Shown piece by piece: positions 16,839-25,500 of a DNA stretch of 41,689 nucleotides. The stretch is from Streptomyces tateyamensis (GTDB lineage Bacteria > Actinomycetota > Actinomycetes > Streptomycetales > Streptomycetaceae). The notes under the pieces were generated by a model. That model was given only the letters and a program-made list of their open reading frames with translations. It was not told where the DNA came from and did no database searches. The position numbers were made by a program, and so were the translations under genes. The stretch is taken from positions 436 to 42,124 of the forward strand of contig NZ_PYBW01000052.1 in the NCBI RefSeq assembly GCF_003205575.1. Reading direction: 5' to 3'. Numbering within the stretch: the first letter of the stretch is position 1; every line of letters begins with the position of its first letter.

Positions 16839-16863
16839 CAGTATGCATCAGTATTTCTTATGC
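16839..16863. promoter_or_regulatory. LysR T-N11-A operator between divergent genes
   Basis: GCAT (16845-16848) and ATGC (16860-16863) are separated by exactly 11 bp, giving the T-N11-A core used by LysR proteins. The direct repeat CAGTAT (16839-16844 and 16849-16854, 10-bp step) overlaps it. The stretch is strikingly AT-rich for this genome and lies between the LysR start and the operon start. Confidence 0.75.
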
Positions 16864-16918
16864 TCGATCCAGAAACCATCGTTGGACCTGATGCTGCCTG
16901 GTCGCCAGGATGGTGGCC

Positions 16919-17653
16919 ATGAACCGCACCGCAACCCTCGCCCTGGTCGGGGACCGCTCCGACGCCGTCCGCTCGCACGCCCGCATCCCGGGCCTGCTGG
17001 CGGCGATGCGGCTGCGCGACGGGCTGGAGCTGGACGCCTACTGGATCCCGACCGAGGAGGCCGGGCAGGGGCTGGACGGCTTCGACGCGATCTGGGTGCT
17101 GCCCGGCAGCCCGTACCGCAGTGAGGACGGGGTGCTGGCCGGGATCCGCACCGCCCGTGAGCTGGGCATCCCCTTCCTCGGCACCTGCGGCGGCTTCCAG
17201 CACGCGCTGCTGGAGTTCGCCCGCAACGTCTGCGGCCTCGACCGGGCCGGCCATGCCGAGAACTCCCCGGCCACCGCCGAGGCCGACGCCGTGATCGTCC
17301 CGCTGGCCTGCTCACTGGTCGGCCACGAGGGGACCGTCAAGGTACTGCCCGGCTCGCGGGCCGCCCAACTGCTGGGCGCGGACCGGATGCAGGCGCGCTA
17401 CCACTGCAACTACGGTCCCAACCCTGCCCAGTTGGACGTGCTGCGCGGGCACGGCCTGGCCTTCACCGGGGTCGACGCCGCCGGCGAGGTCAGGATCGCC
17501 GAGCTGCCCAGCCACCCGTTCTTCCTGGCCACCCTCTTCCAGCCCGAGCTGGACGGCGACGGCACCCGGGTGCACCCGCTGATCACCGGCCTGGCCGCAG
17601 CCGCGGTCGAGCACGCAACTGTGCGGTGCCGGGCGGAAGTTGGTAGCGGTTGA
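16919..17653 (+). CDS. CTP synthase glutaminase-domain-like protein
   Basis: The product has 244 residues from ATG 16919 (AGGA 8 nt upstream; an ATG three codons earlier is possible). It is a stand-alone class I glutamine-amidotransferase fold: LPGSPY for the oxyanion region and Cys90 in GTCGGFQ at the nucleophile elbow. At the place of the catalytic His-Pro-Glu triad the sequence reads FQPEL (Gln208-Pro-Glu210), so His is replaced by Gln. This matches what I recall of the family named after the CTP synthase C-terminal region. It may not hydrolyse glutamine in the usual way. It is the first gene of a LysR-controlled operon and overlaps the next start (TTGA). Confidence 0.85.
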   Translation: MNRTATLALVGDRSDAVRSHARIPGLLAAMRLRDGLELDAYWIPTEEAGQGLDGFDAIWVLPGSPYRSEDGVLAGIRTARELGIPFLGTCGGFQHALLEFARNVCGLDRAGHAENSPATAEADAVIVPLACSLVGHEGTVKVLPGSRAAQLLGADRMQARYHCNYGPNPAQLDVLRGHGLAFTGVDAAGEVRIAELPSHPFFLATLFQPELDGDGTRVHPLITGLAAAAVEHATVRCRAEVGSG

Positions 17654-17997
17654 GTAAAGACGCCTCGGTCTGGACCGTCTCCATCGTCGAACATGCCGTC
17701 AACTCCGATGAGTGGCAGGACATCTACGCCTTCGTCGACCATCCGGTCGAGGCCGTCGACCTGGAGATGGCGCACTTCTACACGACCGCGTCCCCCAACA
17801 GCCTGCTGAACTGGCACAAGGTGGCGAGCCTGCCCACTCCCACCGGGCGGATGAGCGTGCGCGACGGGCACCTGACGGTCGTGCACGACCGCAGCAGCAC
17901 CACCACCGCCCTCGCGGACGAGGCCGAACTGCTGACCGTGCTCGACCGGCACTTCGGCCTCACCGTCCCCGCCCGCGACCTCACGCCCGAAGGGTAG
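17650..17997 (+). CDS. Stand-alone third domain of an arylamine N-acetyltransferase (truncated)
   Basis: The product has 115 residues. It aligns by eye with the C-terminal domain of NAT enzymes: VWTVSIVEHAV, IYAFVDHPVEAVDLEMAHFY, TTASPNSLLNWHK, LTVVHDRSSTT, then LTVLDRHFGLTVP. The N-terminal two thirds of NAT, with the Cys-His-Asp triad, are absent, and no NAT code precedes it because the upstream DNA encodes the glutaminase-like protein. It therefore cannot acetylate by itself. The frame is intact, starts at TTG 17650 overlapping the upstream TGA, and is followed 4 nt later by a hydrolase gene. It is either a remnant kept by an accidental coupling or a domain with a new binding role. Confidence 0.75.
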   Translation: MSKDASVWTVSIVEHAVNSDEWQDIYAFVDHPVEAVDLEMAHFYTTASPNSLLNWHKVASLPTPTGRMSVRDGHLTVVHDRSSTTTALADEAELLTVLDRHFGLTVPARDLTPEG

Positions 17998-18001
17998 GAC
18001 C

Positions 18002-18538
18002 ATGCACTTCCTGACCGTACCGGGTTACACCGGATCCGGCCCCGACCACTGGCAGACCCACCTGGAGCAGGAGTTCGCGGACTTCTCCCGGGTGGTCCAG
18101 CGCGACTGGGAGACCGTGGACCGTGACCGCTGGGTCGCCCGGCTGGACGAGGTGGTGCGCGGCACCGACGGCGAGGTCTTCCTGATCGGCCACAGCTGCG
18201 GCGCCGTCACCATCGCCCAGTGGGCCGCCACCCGCTACGACCGCCGGGTTGTCGGTGCGCTGCTGGTCGCACCGGCCGACATCGACGCGCCGGACGCGTT
18301 GCCGGCCATCAGGCCGCAGGCGCCGCTGCCCAGCTGCGAACTGCCCGTGCCCACCCACCTGGTGGTCTCTGACGACGACCCGTTCCTCACCCTGGACCGG
18401 GGCCGTGAGCTGGCCCTGACCTGGGGCAGCACCCTGGAGGTGGTGCCCGGCGGCGGGCACCTCGCCACCCGTGACGGCTACGGACGCTGGGAGTACGCCG
18501 CCCAGTTGGTCGCGCGGCTCACCGGAACCACACTCTAA
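18002..18538 (+). CDS. RBBP9/YdeN-type small serine hydrolase
   Basis: The product has 178 residues. This compact alpha/beta hydrolase begins FLTVPGYTGSGPDHWQ, has the nucleophile Ser65 in GHSCG, an acid in VVSDDDPF and the catalytic His in PGGGHL. These match the RBBP9 (YdeN) family of roughly 180-200-residue cytoplasmic serine hydrolases, whose natural substrates are mostly unknown. It begins 4 nt after the NAT fragment and so is the third gene of the LysR-controlled operon. Confidence 0.9.
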   Translation: MHFLTVPGYTGSGPDHWQTHLEQEFADFSRVVQRDWETVDRDRWVARLDEVVRGTDGEVFLIGHSCGAVTIAQWAATRYDRRVVGALLVAPADIDAPDALPAIRPQAPLPSCELPVPTHLVVSDDDPFLTLDRGRELALTWGSTLEVVPGGGHLATRDGYGRWEYAAQLVARLTGTTL

Positions 18539-18543
18539 TCGAC

Positions 18544-18849
18544 CACGGGACGTGTCCCCCTTGCGCAGAGGAGACGGTCGACGGGAACCCGGTCTACCGG
18601 GCGATGACAGCCGTGGAGGTCGGCGAGCACCCCGAGATCGCGGCCTACGTGGCGCAGGCCCTCACCGCGTTGGGCGTCGAGAACGGGCCCGGCCACAGCG
18701 AGCTCATCCTCACCGCGGACGGGCCGGTGCTGATCGGCACGGGCGCGCGCATGCACGGGGCGTCGACCTCGACCGGCGCGGCGCGCTGGTCGAGGTCCGG
18801 CCGCAGGACTGAGGCCGGACCGCGCCGCCCGCCGCAAGGCGAGCGGTAG
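18544..18849 (+). pseudogene. Remnant of an ATP-grasp enzyme
   Basis: About 80 codons (18550-18770) read NPVYRAMTAVEVGEHPEIAA, ALTALGVENGPGHSELILT and GPVLIGTGARMHGA. This is the C-terminal metal- and ATP-binding part of ATP-grasp ligases of the amino-acid ligase type; the usual E...N/E-x-R pattern survives only in part (GTGARMHG). The N-terminal domains are missing, and beyond ARMHGA the frame turns into low-complexity Arg/Pro text ending at 18849. A reading shift at about 18755 would give GVDLDRRGALVEVRPQD. No ribosome site supports the ATG at 18604. It appears to be a decayed fragment, perhaps once part of the same operon. Confidence 0.6.
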
Positions 18850-18888
18850 GGATACGGATTGTCAGTCCCGGCTGCCAGGCTGGCGGCC

Positions 18889-19164
18889 ATGGACGAGGAA
18901 CGCTTCATGCGCGGCCGGGTGTACGGAGCTGACCACGAGGACCCGGACCCGGGCCCGCGAGCGGGCCGCAGCTACCGGGTCCTGGTGGCCGGCCCGCTCG
19001 ACGGCCTCCTGCTGGACGTCACCGACTGGAGCCCGCAGACCCTCACGGAGGGAGCCGCCCTCGCCACCGAGATCGGCCGCTTCGGCCCCGGCGGCCACAC
19101 CCGCTACGGCCCGGGCCCGACCCCGGACGGGCAACGCTGGTTCTGGGAGGGCGACGTCCGCTAG
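18889..19164 (+). CDS. Small hypothetical protein
   Basis: The product has 91 residues from ATG 18889, which gives a protein beginning MDEERFMRGRVYG; an open frame extends 10 codons further upstream. It is cytoplasmic, charged, and has no recognisable motif beyond a conserved-looking core (SYRVLVAGPLDGLLLDVTDW) and a Gly/Pro-rich end. Codon usage is normal for the region. It stands between the ATP-grasp remnant and the convergent SsgA-like gene 12 bp away. I do not recognise the family. Confidence 0.6.
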   Translation: MDEERFMRGRVYGADHEDPDPGPRAGRSYRVLVAGPLDGLLLDVTDWSPQTLTEGAALATEIGRFGPGGHTRYGPGPTPDGQRWFWEGDVR

Positions 19165-19176
19165 GGCCGCCCTGGT

Positions 19177-19674
19177 TCAACCGTCGTCCTTCTCGCGCAG
19201 GCGGCCGAGCAGGGTGTCGACGTCGAAGTGTTCGGACTCCAGGCCCGGGGGGACCACGCAGGCGGTCCAGCGGAGGAAGGCGTGCAGCACGTCGGCCCGG
19301 GCGCGGAGCAGGGCGGTGGTGTCCCGGCCGCGCAGCGAGACGAAGACGCTGTCCGCCTCGCCGCCGGTGCCCGGGAAGACGGAGACGTCGCCGAGGCCGG
19401 TCGGCGCGGTGAGGCCGCCGAGCAGGATCTCCCGGGAGAGCGCCCAGGTGACCGGCTCGGGTAGGTCGATGTGGCTGTCGAGGTACACCGTGTACGGCTC
19501 GCGCGAGCGGTACCGCAGCCGGGCCGGGACCGGGATCGAGAGCAGCGGGGAGATGATCGCCTCCAGCAGCACGTAGGCGGTGCAGACCGCGCCGGCGGCC
19601 CGCTGCGGGGGCACCAGGCCGTCCAGGCCGGGCAGCGGTCCCTCCTCGGGCCCGGGGCCGGTCACCGGGAGCAC
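19177..19674 (-). CDS. SsgA-family sporulation/cell-division regulator
   Basis: The product has 165 residues. The core (about 48-165) matches the SsgA-like proteins of sporulating actinomycetes: PVPARLRYRSREPYTVYL, VTWALSREILLGGLTAPTGL, then GDVSVFP, FLRWT and CVVPPGLESEHFDVDTLL. These proteins steer FtsZ placement and peptidoglycan events in sporulation septa. The family is confined to morphologically complex actinomycetes, which is the main taxonomic clue here. The start is uncertain: 19674 (GTG) gives about 20 extra residues, while GTG 19614 would give the usual SALP N-terminus. A housekeeping paralogue number cannot be given. Confidence 0.85.
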   Translation of the reverse strand: MLPVTGPGPEEGPLPGLDGLVPPQRAAGAVCTAYVLLEAIISPLLSIPVPARLRYRSREPYTVYLDSHIDLPEPVTWALSREILLGGLTAPTGLGDVSVFPGTGGEADSVFVSLRGRDTTALLRARADVLHAFLRWTACVVPPGLESEHFDVDTLLGRLREKDDG

Positions 19675-19754
19675 CGGCCCGCCGCCCGGCCCGCAAGCCC
19701 CGGCAGAAACGATTCTTCACGCCTGTCTGGTGCACCCGTCTCGGACCTCATGAC

Positions 19755-19799
19755 CTGTCAAACGACCGAGGCCACCACAGGTGACAGACGGTTCGCGAA
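19755..19799. promoter_or_regulatory. Inverted repeat and palindrome between SsgA-like and exporter genes
   Basis: CTGTCA (19755-19760) and TGACAG (19782-19787) form an inverted repeat with a 21-bp spacer. Read on the minus strand the first arm includes TTGACA, a possible -35 for the SsgA-like gene. The 8-bp palindrome TTCGCGAA (19792-19799) follows, 105 bp before the exporter start, and could be an operator for an unlinked TetR-type regulator. Confidence 0.4.
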
Positions 19800-19903
19800 C
19801 TGCCCGTGCGCACCACCCCGGGTGCCGCCGCGCCGCACTCGTGCTTGCCTGCTGCTGGGGGACGACCCCCGGGCGGGGGACCGAGCGAGGAGGCGGCGCC
19901 GCG

Positions 19904-21322
19904 ATGGACGACACCACCGAGGCCGCTCGGGACGTCCAGGGCGAGCGCCGGCGCTGGCGGGCGCTGGCGGTCTGCCTGCTGGTCGGTTTCATGACCCTGC
20001 TGGACGTGTCGATCGTCACCGTCGCGCTGCCCTCGATCGAGAGCGGGCTGGGTGCGAGCGAGGCGGACCTGTCCTGGGTGCTGTCCGGTTACGCGCTCAC
20101 CTTCGGCCTGACCCTGATCCCGGCCGGCCTGCTCGGCGACCTGTGGGGCCGGCGGACCGCTTTCCTCACCGGCCTGGTGCTGTTCACCCTGGCCTCGGCC
20201 GCCTGCGGCCTGGCGCCGACCGCGACCGCGCTGGTGGCCGCCCGGCTGGTGCAGGGCGTGGCCAGCGGTCTGCTCGGGCCGCAGATCTCCGGGCTGATCC
20301 AGGAGATGTTCCGCGGACCCGAGCGGGCCCGGGCATTCGGGTACTTCGGCACCACGGTCGGGCTGGCCACCGCGGTCGGGCCGCTGGCCGGCGGCCTGCT
20401 GATCAACGCGGCCGGCAGTCAGAGCGGCTGGCGCTGGGTCTTCTTCGTCAACCTGCCGATCGGGGCGGTGGCCTTCGTCCTGGCGCTGCGGCTGATCCCG
20501 CACACCGGCCGGCTGCTGGGCGGCGGCGGCCGGCCGCGGATCGACTTCGCAGGCGTGGCGCTGCTGGCCGCCGGGCTGCTGGCGATCCTGCTGCCGCTGG
20601 TGCAGGAGCAGCAGTGGAAGGGCGCCGCCAAGTGGTGGCTGATCCCGCTCGGTGTGCTGCTGCTGGCCGCCTTCGTGCTCTGGGAGCGGCGCTGCGCACT
20701 GCCGCTGGTGGACCTGGCGCTGTTCGAGATCCGCTCCTACCGGTTCGGCGCGCTGCTCGGGATGCTCTACTTCGCCGGGTTCACCACGATCTTCTTCATC
20801 TTCACGCTCTACCTGCAGCGCGGCCTGGGCTACAGCGCATTGCAGGCGGGCGCGGCGATCACCCCGTTCGCGGCCGGCTCGGCGGTCTCGGCCGCGCTGG
20901 GCGGGCGGCTGGTCACCGAGCACGGGCGCGCCGTGATCATCGCCGGGCTGGTCACCGTGATCGCCGGGACCGGGTTGGCCGCGCTGGCCGTGCACCTGGT
21001 GCCGGGTCAGCACGCCGGGTACGCGACCGCCGCTCCGCTGCTGCTGGCGGGGATCGGCTCGGGGCTGGTGATCGCGCCGAACCAGAGCCTGGCGCTGGCC
21101 CGGGTGCCGGTGGTCCGGGCCGGCACGGCCGGCGGGGTGCTGCAGACGGCGCAGCGGCTGGGGACCGCGATCGGGGTGGCCTGCGTGGGCGCGGTCTTCT
21201 TCGCCCACCTGTCGGCCGGCGGCAGTTGGCCGGGCGCCTTCCAACTGGGCGTGCTGGTGGCGCTGGGGTTCGAGGTCTGCGCGCTCGGCTGCGCGCTGGC
21301 GGACGCGCGGCGGCGCGGATGA
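19904..21322 (+). CDS. MFS drug exporter, DHA2 (14-TM, EmrB/QacA) family
   Basis: The product has 472 residues and starts at ATG 19904 behind AGGAGG. About 14 membrane segments are visible. Motif D1 reads LDVSIVTVALPSIESGL, motif A GDLWGRR follows helix 2, and motif C-like GPLAGGLL marks a proton antiporter. Such proteins export drugs or secondary metabolites. No regulator is adjacent: the divergent gene is the SsgA-like protein, not the usual TetR or MarR. A short hairpin (21366-21384) separates it from the convergent esterase gene. Confidence 0.93.
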   Translation: MDDTTEAARDVQGERRRWRALAVCLLVGFMTLLDVSIVTVALPSIESGLGASEADLSWVLSGYALTFGLTLIPAGLLGDLWGRRTAFLTGLVLFTLASAACGLAPTATALVAARLVQGVASGLLGPQISGLIQEMFRGPERARAFGYFGTTVGLATAVGPLAGGLLINAAGSQSGWRWVFFVNLPIGAVAFVLALRLIPHTGRLLGGGGRPRIDFAGVALLAAGLLAILLPLVQEQQWKGAAKWWLIPLGVLLLAAFVLWERRCALPLVDLALFEIRSYRFGALLGMLYFAGFTTIFFIFTLYLQRGLGYSALQAGAAITPFAAGSAVSAALGGRLVTEHGRAVIIAGLVTVIAGTGLAALAVHLVPGQHAGYATAAPLLLAGIGSGLVIAPNQSLALARVPVVRAGTAGGVLQTAQRLGTAIGVACVGAVFFAHLSAGGSWPGAFQLGVLVALGFEVCALGCALADARRRG

Positions 21323-21365
21323 CCGGTGGGACCGGTCGGCCGCGCCGCCGACGGCGGGCCGAGCG

Positions 21366-21384
21366 GGGCTGGCTGGCTCAGCCC
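21366..21384 (+). terminator. Short hairpin between convergent exporter and esterase genes
   Basis: GGGCTG pairs with CAGCCC over a 7-nt loop, about 45 bp after the exporter stop. The sequence GGCTCAGCCCAG occurs twice here, the second copy running into the esterase stop. The stem is only 6 bp, so termination is a modest inference. Confidence 0.4.
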
Positions 21385-21408
21385 AGGCGGAGCGAGGCTG
21401 CCGCCGGC

Positions 21409-22290
21409 TCAGCCCAGCCCGAGCGCGCTCGCGGTCCGGTCGGCCATCGCCGCCTCGCCCAGCGCGTTCGGGTGGACCGGCACGTAGTTGGTCCCCCAGA
21501 GCACCGGCTCGATCCACCGGGTGCCGACCGGCTGGCAGGCGTCGTGCCCGTTGGAGGCTGCCGACATGTCGACATAGGTGGCGCCGGTGTCGGCGGCCGC
21601 CCGCTGCACGGCGGCGTTGAGGTGGGTCTGCAGGTCACGCAGGTAGGGGATGTCCCCGGAGGCGATCGGCATCTTGGCGAAGCAGCCGGAGACCGCCTGG
21701 GCCGGGACGATCCACGGGTAGCCGAGGATCGCCACCCGGGCGTGGGGCGCCTTGGCCTTGACGGCGGCCAGCGCGTTGCGGATCGCCGGGTAGGTGGTGT
21801 TGTCGATGGTGTTGTCGAAGCTGGAACCGTAGATGCTCTGGCACGGGTGGCCGAACCCCAGGGTGGCCGCGCCGGCCGAGCCGCAGGCCAGGATGGCGTT
21901 GATGAAGGTGTTGCTGTCGTTGCCGCCGATGGTCAGGGTGACCAGGTCGGTGCCGCTGTCCAGTGCGGCCAGCTGCGGGGCCACGCCCGGGTACTGGGAG
22001 CCGGCGAAGTCCTTGGTCTGGGCGCCGCCGCAGGTCGCGTCGGTGAGGTCGAGGCCGTAGTCGGCGGCCAGGTCGTGCGGGTAGTTGGCGCTGGACCGGG
22101 CGCACTCCAGCGGCGCGCTCAGGTCGAGCGGCAGCACGCCGGAACCGGCGCTGTAGCTGTCGCCGAGGGCCACGTAGTGGAGCGCGGAGTCGGCCTGGGC
22201 CTGGGCCGGCAGTGCGAGGCCGAGGCCGGCCACGGTGGCGGCGGCCACCAAGGTCGCGGCCAGGCGGCGGGTGCGCGCACGTAGAGACAT
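21409..22290 (-). CDS. Secreted SGNH/GDSL-family esterase or lipase
   Basis: The product has 293 residues. A signal peptide (about 1-34, ending QAQA/DS) precedes the SGNH blocks: GDSYSAG with the nucleophile Ser near residue 45, the oxyanion Gly in the CGGAQT region, GGND, and the Asp/His block VPVHPN. Six Cys in the mature part (ECAR, TCGG, LACG, HPCQ, SGCF, DACQ) suggest three disulfides, as in known Streptomyces SGNH lipases. It hydrolyses ester bonds of lipids or other acyl esters outside the cell. It is a single gene, convergent with the exporter and downstream of the nitrate reductase terminator. Confidence 0.94.
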   Translation of the reverse strand: MSLRARTRRLAATLVAAATVAGLGLALPAQAQADSALHYVALGDSYSAGSGVLPLDLSAPLECARSSANYPHDLAADYGLDLTDATCGGAQTKDFAGSQYPGVAPQLAALDSGTDLVTLTIGGNDSNTFINAILACGSAGAATLGFGHPCQSIYGSSFDNTIDNTTYPAIRNALAAVKAKAPHARVAILGYPWIVPAQAVSGCFAKMPIASGDIPYLRDLQTHLNAAVQRAAADTGATYVDMSAASNGHDACQPVGTRWIEPVLWGTNYVPVHPNALGEAAMADRTASALGLG

Positions 22291-22455
22291 GCGGGTCTCC
22301 TTGAAACCAGGGGTGGGGGCTGTGCCAAGGGACGCGAGGGCAGGCCGGGCCGTGGGGGCGGCCGAGCCATTGTTTCCGCGATGTTACTGGCGGGGAAGTT
22401 ACCCACTGGTTCATGGCAGGTCAATGCCCATGACAGGAATCGTTGCCATGGGTCG

Positions 22456-22480
22456 GGTCAGCGGCGCCGCGCCGCTGACC
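22456..22480 (-). terminator. Terminator of the nitrate reductase gene
   Basis: GGTCAGCGGCG (22456-22466) pairs perfectly with CGCCGCTGACC (22470-22480) over a 3-nt loop. It starts 40 bp after the nitrate reductase stop and lies upstream of the esterase promoter region. Confidence 0.75.
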
Positions 22481-22519
22481 AGGCGTCAGCCCCGGGGCCG
22501 GTCACAGCCCGACCTCCGG

Positions 22520-25500
22520 TCAGTAGACGTCGCGCAGATACCGCTTCTCGGCGGCCAGCTGCTTGAGGTACGCCGCCGCCTCCTCCTCGGTCAGCCGGCC
22601 GTGCGTGACGGCGATCTCGCGCAGGGCGTGGTCCACGTCGCGGGCCATCCGGCCGGCGTCCCCGCAGACGTAGAAGTGCGCGCCGTCCTGCAGCCAGCGC
22701 CACAGCCGGGCGCCCTGCTCGCGCATCCGGTCCTGGACGTAGACCTTGTTCCGCTGGTCCCGGGAGAACGCCAGGTCCAGCCGGTCCAGCAGTCCGGCCT
22801 GCTGGAACTCGGCCAGCTCCTCCCGGTAGTAGAAGTCGGTGGCCGAGCGCTGCTCGCCGAAGAAGAGCCAGTTCGCCCCGGTGTGGCCGCGGGCCTGGCG
22901 GTCCGCCAGGAAGCCGATGAACGGGGCTATCCCGGTGCCCGGGCCGACCATGACCATGGCGGCGGCGGGATCGGCGGGCGGGTGGAAGTGGGCCGAGCGC
23001 TGCACGAAGACCGGCACCGGACCGTCGTCAGCGGCGTCCGCCAGGTAGCCGGAGCAGACCCCGGCCCGCGCCCGGTCGCGCTCGCTGCGGTAGCGGACCA
23101 CCGAGACGGTCAGCCGCACCTCGCCGGGGTGGGCCAGCGGGCTGGAGGAGATCGAGTAGAGCCGCGGCTGCAGCTGCTTGAGCACCCCGAGCCAGTCGGC
23201 CGCCGCCGCCCGGACCGGGAAGGCACCCACCACGTCCACCGCCTGACGACCCCAACTCCATTTGGCCAGCTCGTCCTTGTTGTCCGGCCGGAGCAGTCGG
23301 CGCAGCTCGCGGTCACCGGTGCGCTCGGCCACGAAGCGCAGCAGGTCGGGGGTGATCCGGGCGATCTCCAGGTGCCCGCGCAGCGCCTCGCCGAGCGCCA
23401 CCTCGCCCGAGCCGGGCAGGGTCACCGCCTGTTCCCCGTCGAGCCCGGTGACGGACAGCCACTCTGCCACCAGCGCGGGCGAGTTGGCCGGCCAGACGCC
23501 GAGCGCGTCGCCCGCCGCGTACTCCAGTTCGCCGCCGCGGGTGTCGAAGGTGAACTGCCGCACCTCCTTGGCCGAGCCGGGCAGGCTCAGGGTCCGGTTG
23601 CCGATCAGCAGGGTGGCGAACGGGGAGGCCTTGGTGGGGCGCGCCGGTGCGCCGGCCGGCGCCGGGTCCGGCTGCGGCGCGCCCGCGCGCAGTCCGGCGA
23701 GCACCCGGTCGAGCCAGGCCCCCGCGGCCGGCGCCCAGTCCGGCTCGCAGTCGGTGCGCGGCGCGATCCGCAGCCCGCCGAGCTCGCCGAGCCGCTCGTC
23801 CAGTCGGCGCCCGTGGCCGCAGAAGTCCTGGTAGTTGGAGTCGCCGAGGGCCAGCACCGAGTAGCGCAGCCCGGCCGCGACCGCACCGGCCTGGGCCAGC
23901 GACTCCCAGAACCGGGCGCCGTTGTCCGGAGCCTCGCCGTCGCCGAAGGTGCTGGTGACCAGCAGCACCGGCACCTCGGCCGGGAGCGCGGCCGGGTCCA
24001 CCTCGTCCATGCCGAGCAGCCGGGGCCGCCAGCCCGCTTCGAGCAGGCGCTTGGCGGCGGTGGCGGCCGCCTCCTCCGCGGTGCCGGTCTGCGAGGCCCA
24101 CAGCACGGTGACCTCCGGGTCCGCGTCCGCCGGGTCGAGGACGGGCGCGGGGCCCGGCGCGGTGCGCGAGTACAGGCCGGCCAGCAGCCCGTTGACCCAC
24201 AGCTCCCGCTCGGGGGCCAGCGGGGAGCCGGCGGGCAGCGCCGGGGCGCTGCCGGGGGCGGGCGGGGCGGCGTCCAGCCCGGCCAGGAAGCCGGCCAGGT
24301 ACTGCTGCTCGGCGGCACCGAAGGACGGTGCGGCCACCTGGGGCAGGCCCAGCAGTCCGGCCAGCGTGGCGGTCTGACTGTCCGTCATGAGGACCGCCGG
24401 TGCGGCCGGGAGCCGCTCGGGTACCACCCGCACCGCCACCGCGCAGGCCTTGAGCTCGGGTTGGAACGAGATCGGGTCCACCGCGTCGTTGGTCACCGCG
24501 TTGATGCTCAGGTACTCGCCGAACAGGTCGTTCCAGTGGAACGGGGCGAAGCAGTTGCCCGGCCGCACCCGGTCGGTGACCACGGCCGGCAGCACCGCCC
24601 GCCCGCGCCGGGAGGCGATCTCCACCTGGTCGCCCTCGGCCGCGCCGAGCCGCGCCGCGTCCTCGGGGTGCAGCTCCACGAACGGGCCCGGGTTGAGCCG
24701 GTTGAGCTTGGCCACCTTGCCGGTCTTGGTCATGGTGTGCCACTGGTGCGGCAGCCGACCCGTGTTGAGCACGAACGGGAACTCGTCGTCGGGCAGTTCG
24801 GCGGTCGGCAGGTGCGGGCGGGCGAAGAAGACGGCCCGACCGCTGGGGGTGGGGAAGACCAGCCTGGGCCGGGAGCCGTCGGGCCGCTCGACCAGCGGGC
24901 TGCTCACCCCGTCGTTGAGGTAGCGCACCGGGTTGCGGGCCGGCCCGTCCTCGTGGGCACTGGGCCACTGCACCGGGGTCTCGCGCAGCCGCCGGTAGCT
25001 GACGCCGCGCAGGTCCCAGCCCGTCTTCGGGTTCCAGGCCCGCTTGAGCTCCTCGAAGACCTCCTCGGCGCTGGTGTAGTCGAAGGCCTCGGCGAAGCCC
25101 AGCTCGCGGGCGACGCGGGCGATCAGCTGCCAGTCCGGCAGTGCCTGGCCGACCGGTGCGGTGGCCGGCTGGGCCAGCGTCACAGTGCGCTCGGAGTTGA
25201 CGAGCACGCCCTCGGACTCGGCCCAGAGCGCGGCCGGCAGCACCACGTCGGCGTAGGCGTTGGTCTCGGTGTCGGCGAACACGTCCTGGGCGATGACCAG
25301 TTCGGCCGCCTCCAGGCCGGCGATCACGGTGCGGCGGTTGGCCACCGAGGCGACCGGGTTGGTGCAGATGATCCAGCAGGCCTTGACCTCGCCCGCCGCC
25401 ATCCGCTCGAACAGCTCGACGGTGCCGCGGCCCACCTCGGTGCGCAGCGTGCCGGCCGGCAGGCCCCACAGCTCCTCGGTGAACGCCCGGTCCGCCTCGT

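Noticed and set aside
18604..18849. The ATP-grasp fragment as a functional 81-residue protein
   Set aside because: It lacks the N-terminal domains, a ribosome site and the complete metal-binding motif, and its end is low-complexity. A remnant is more likely.
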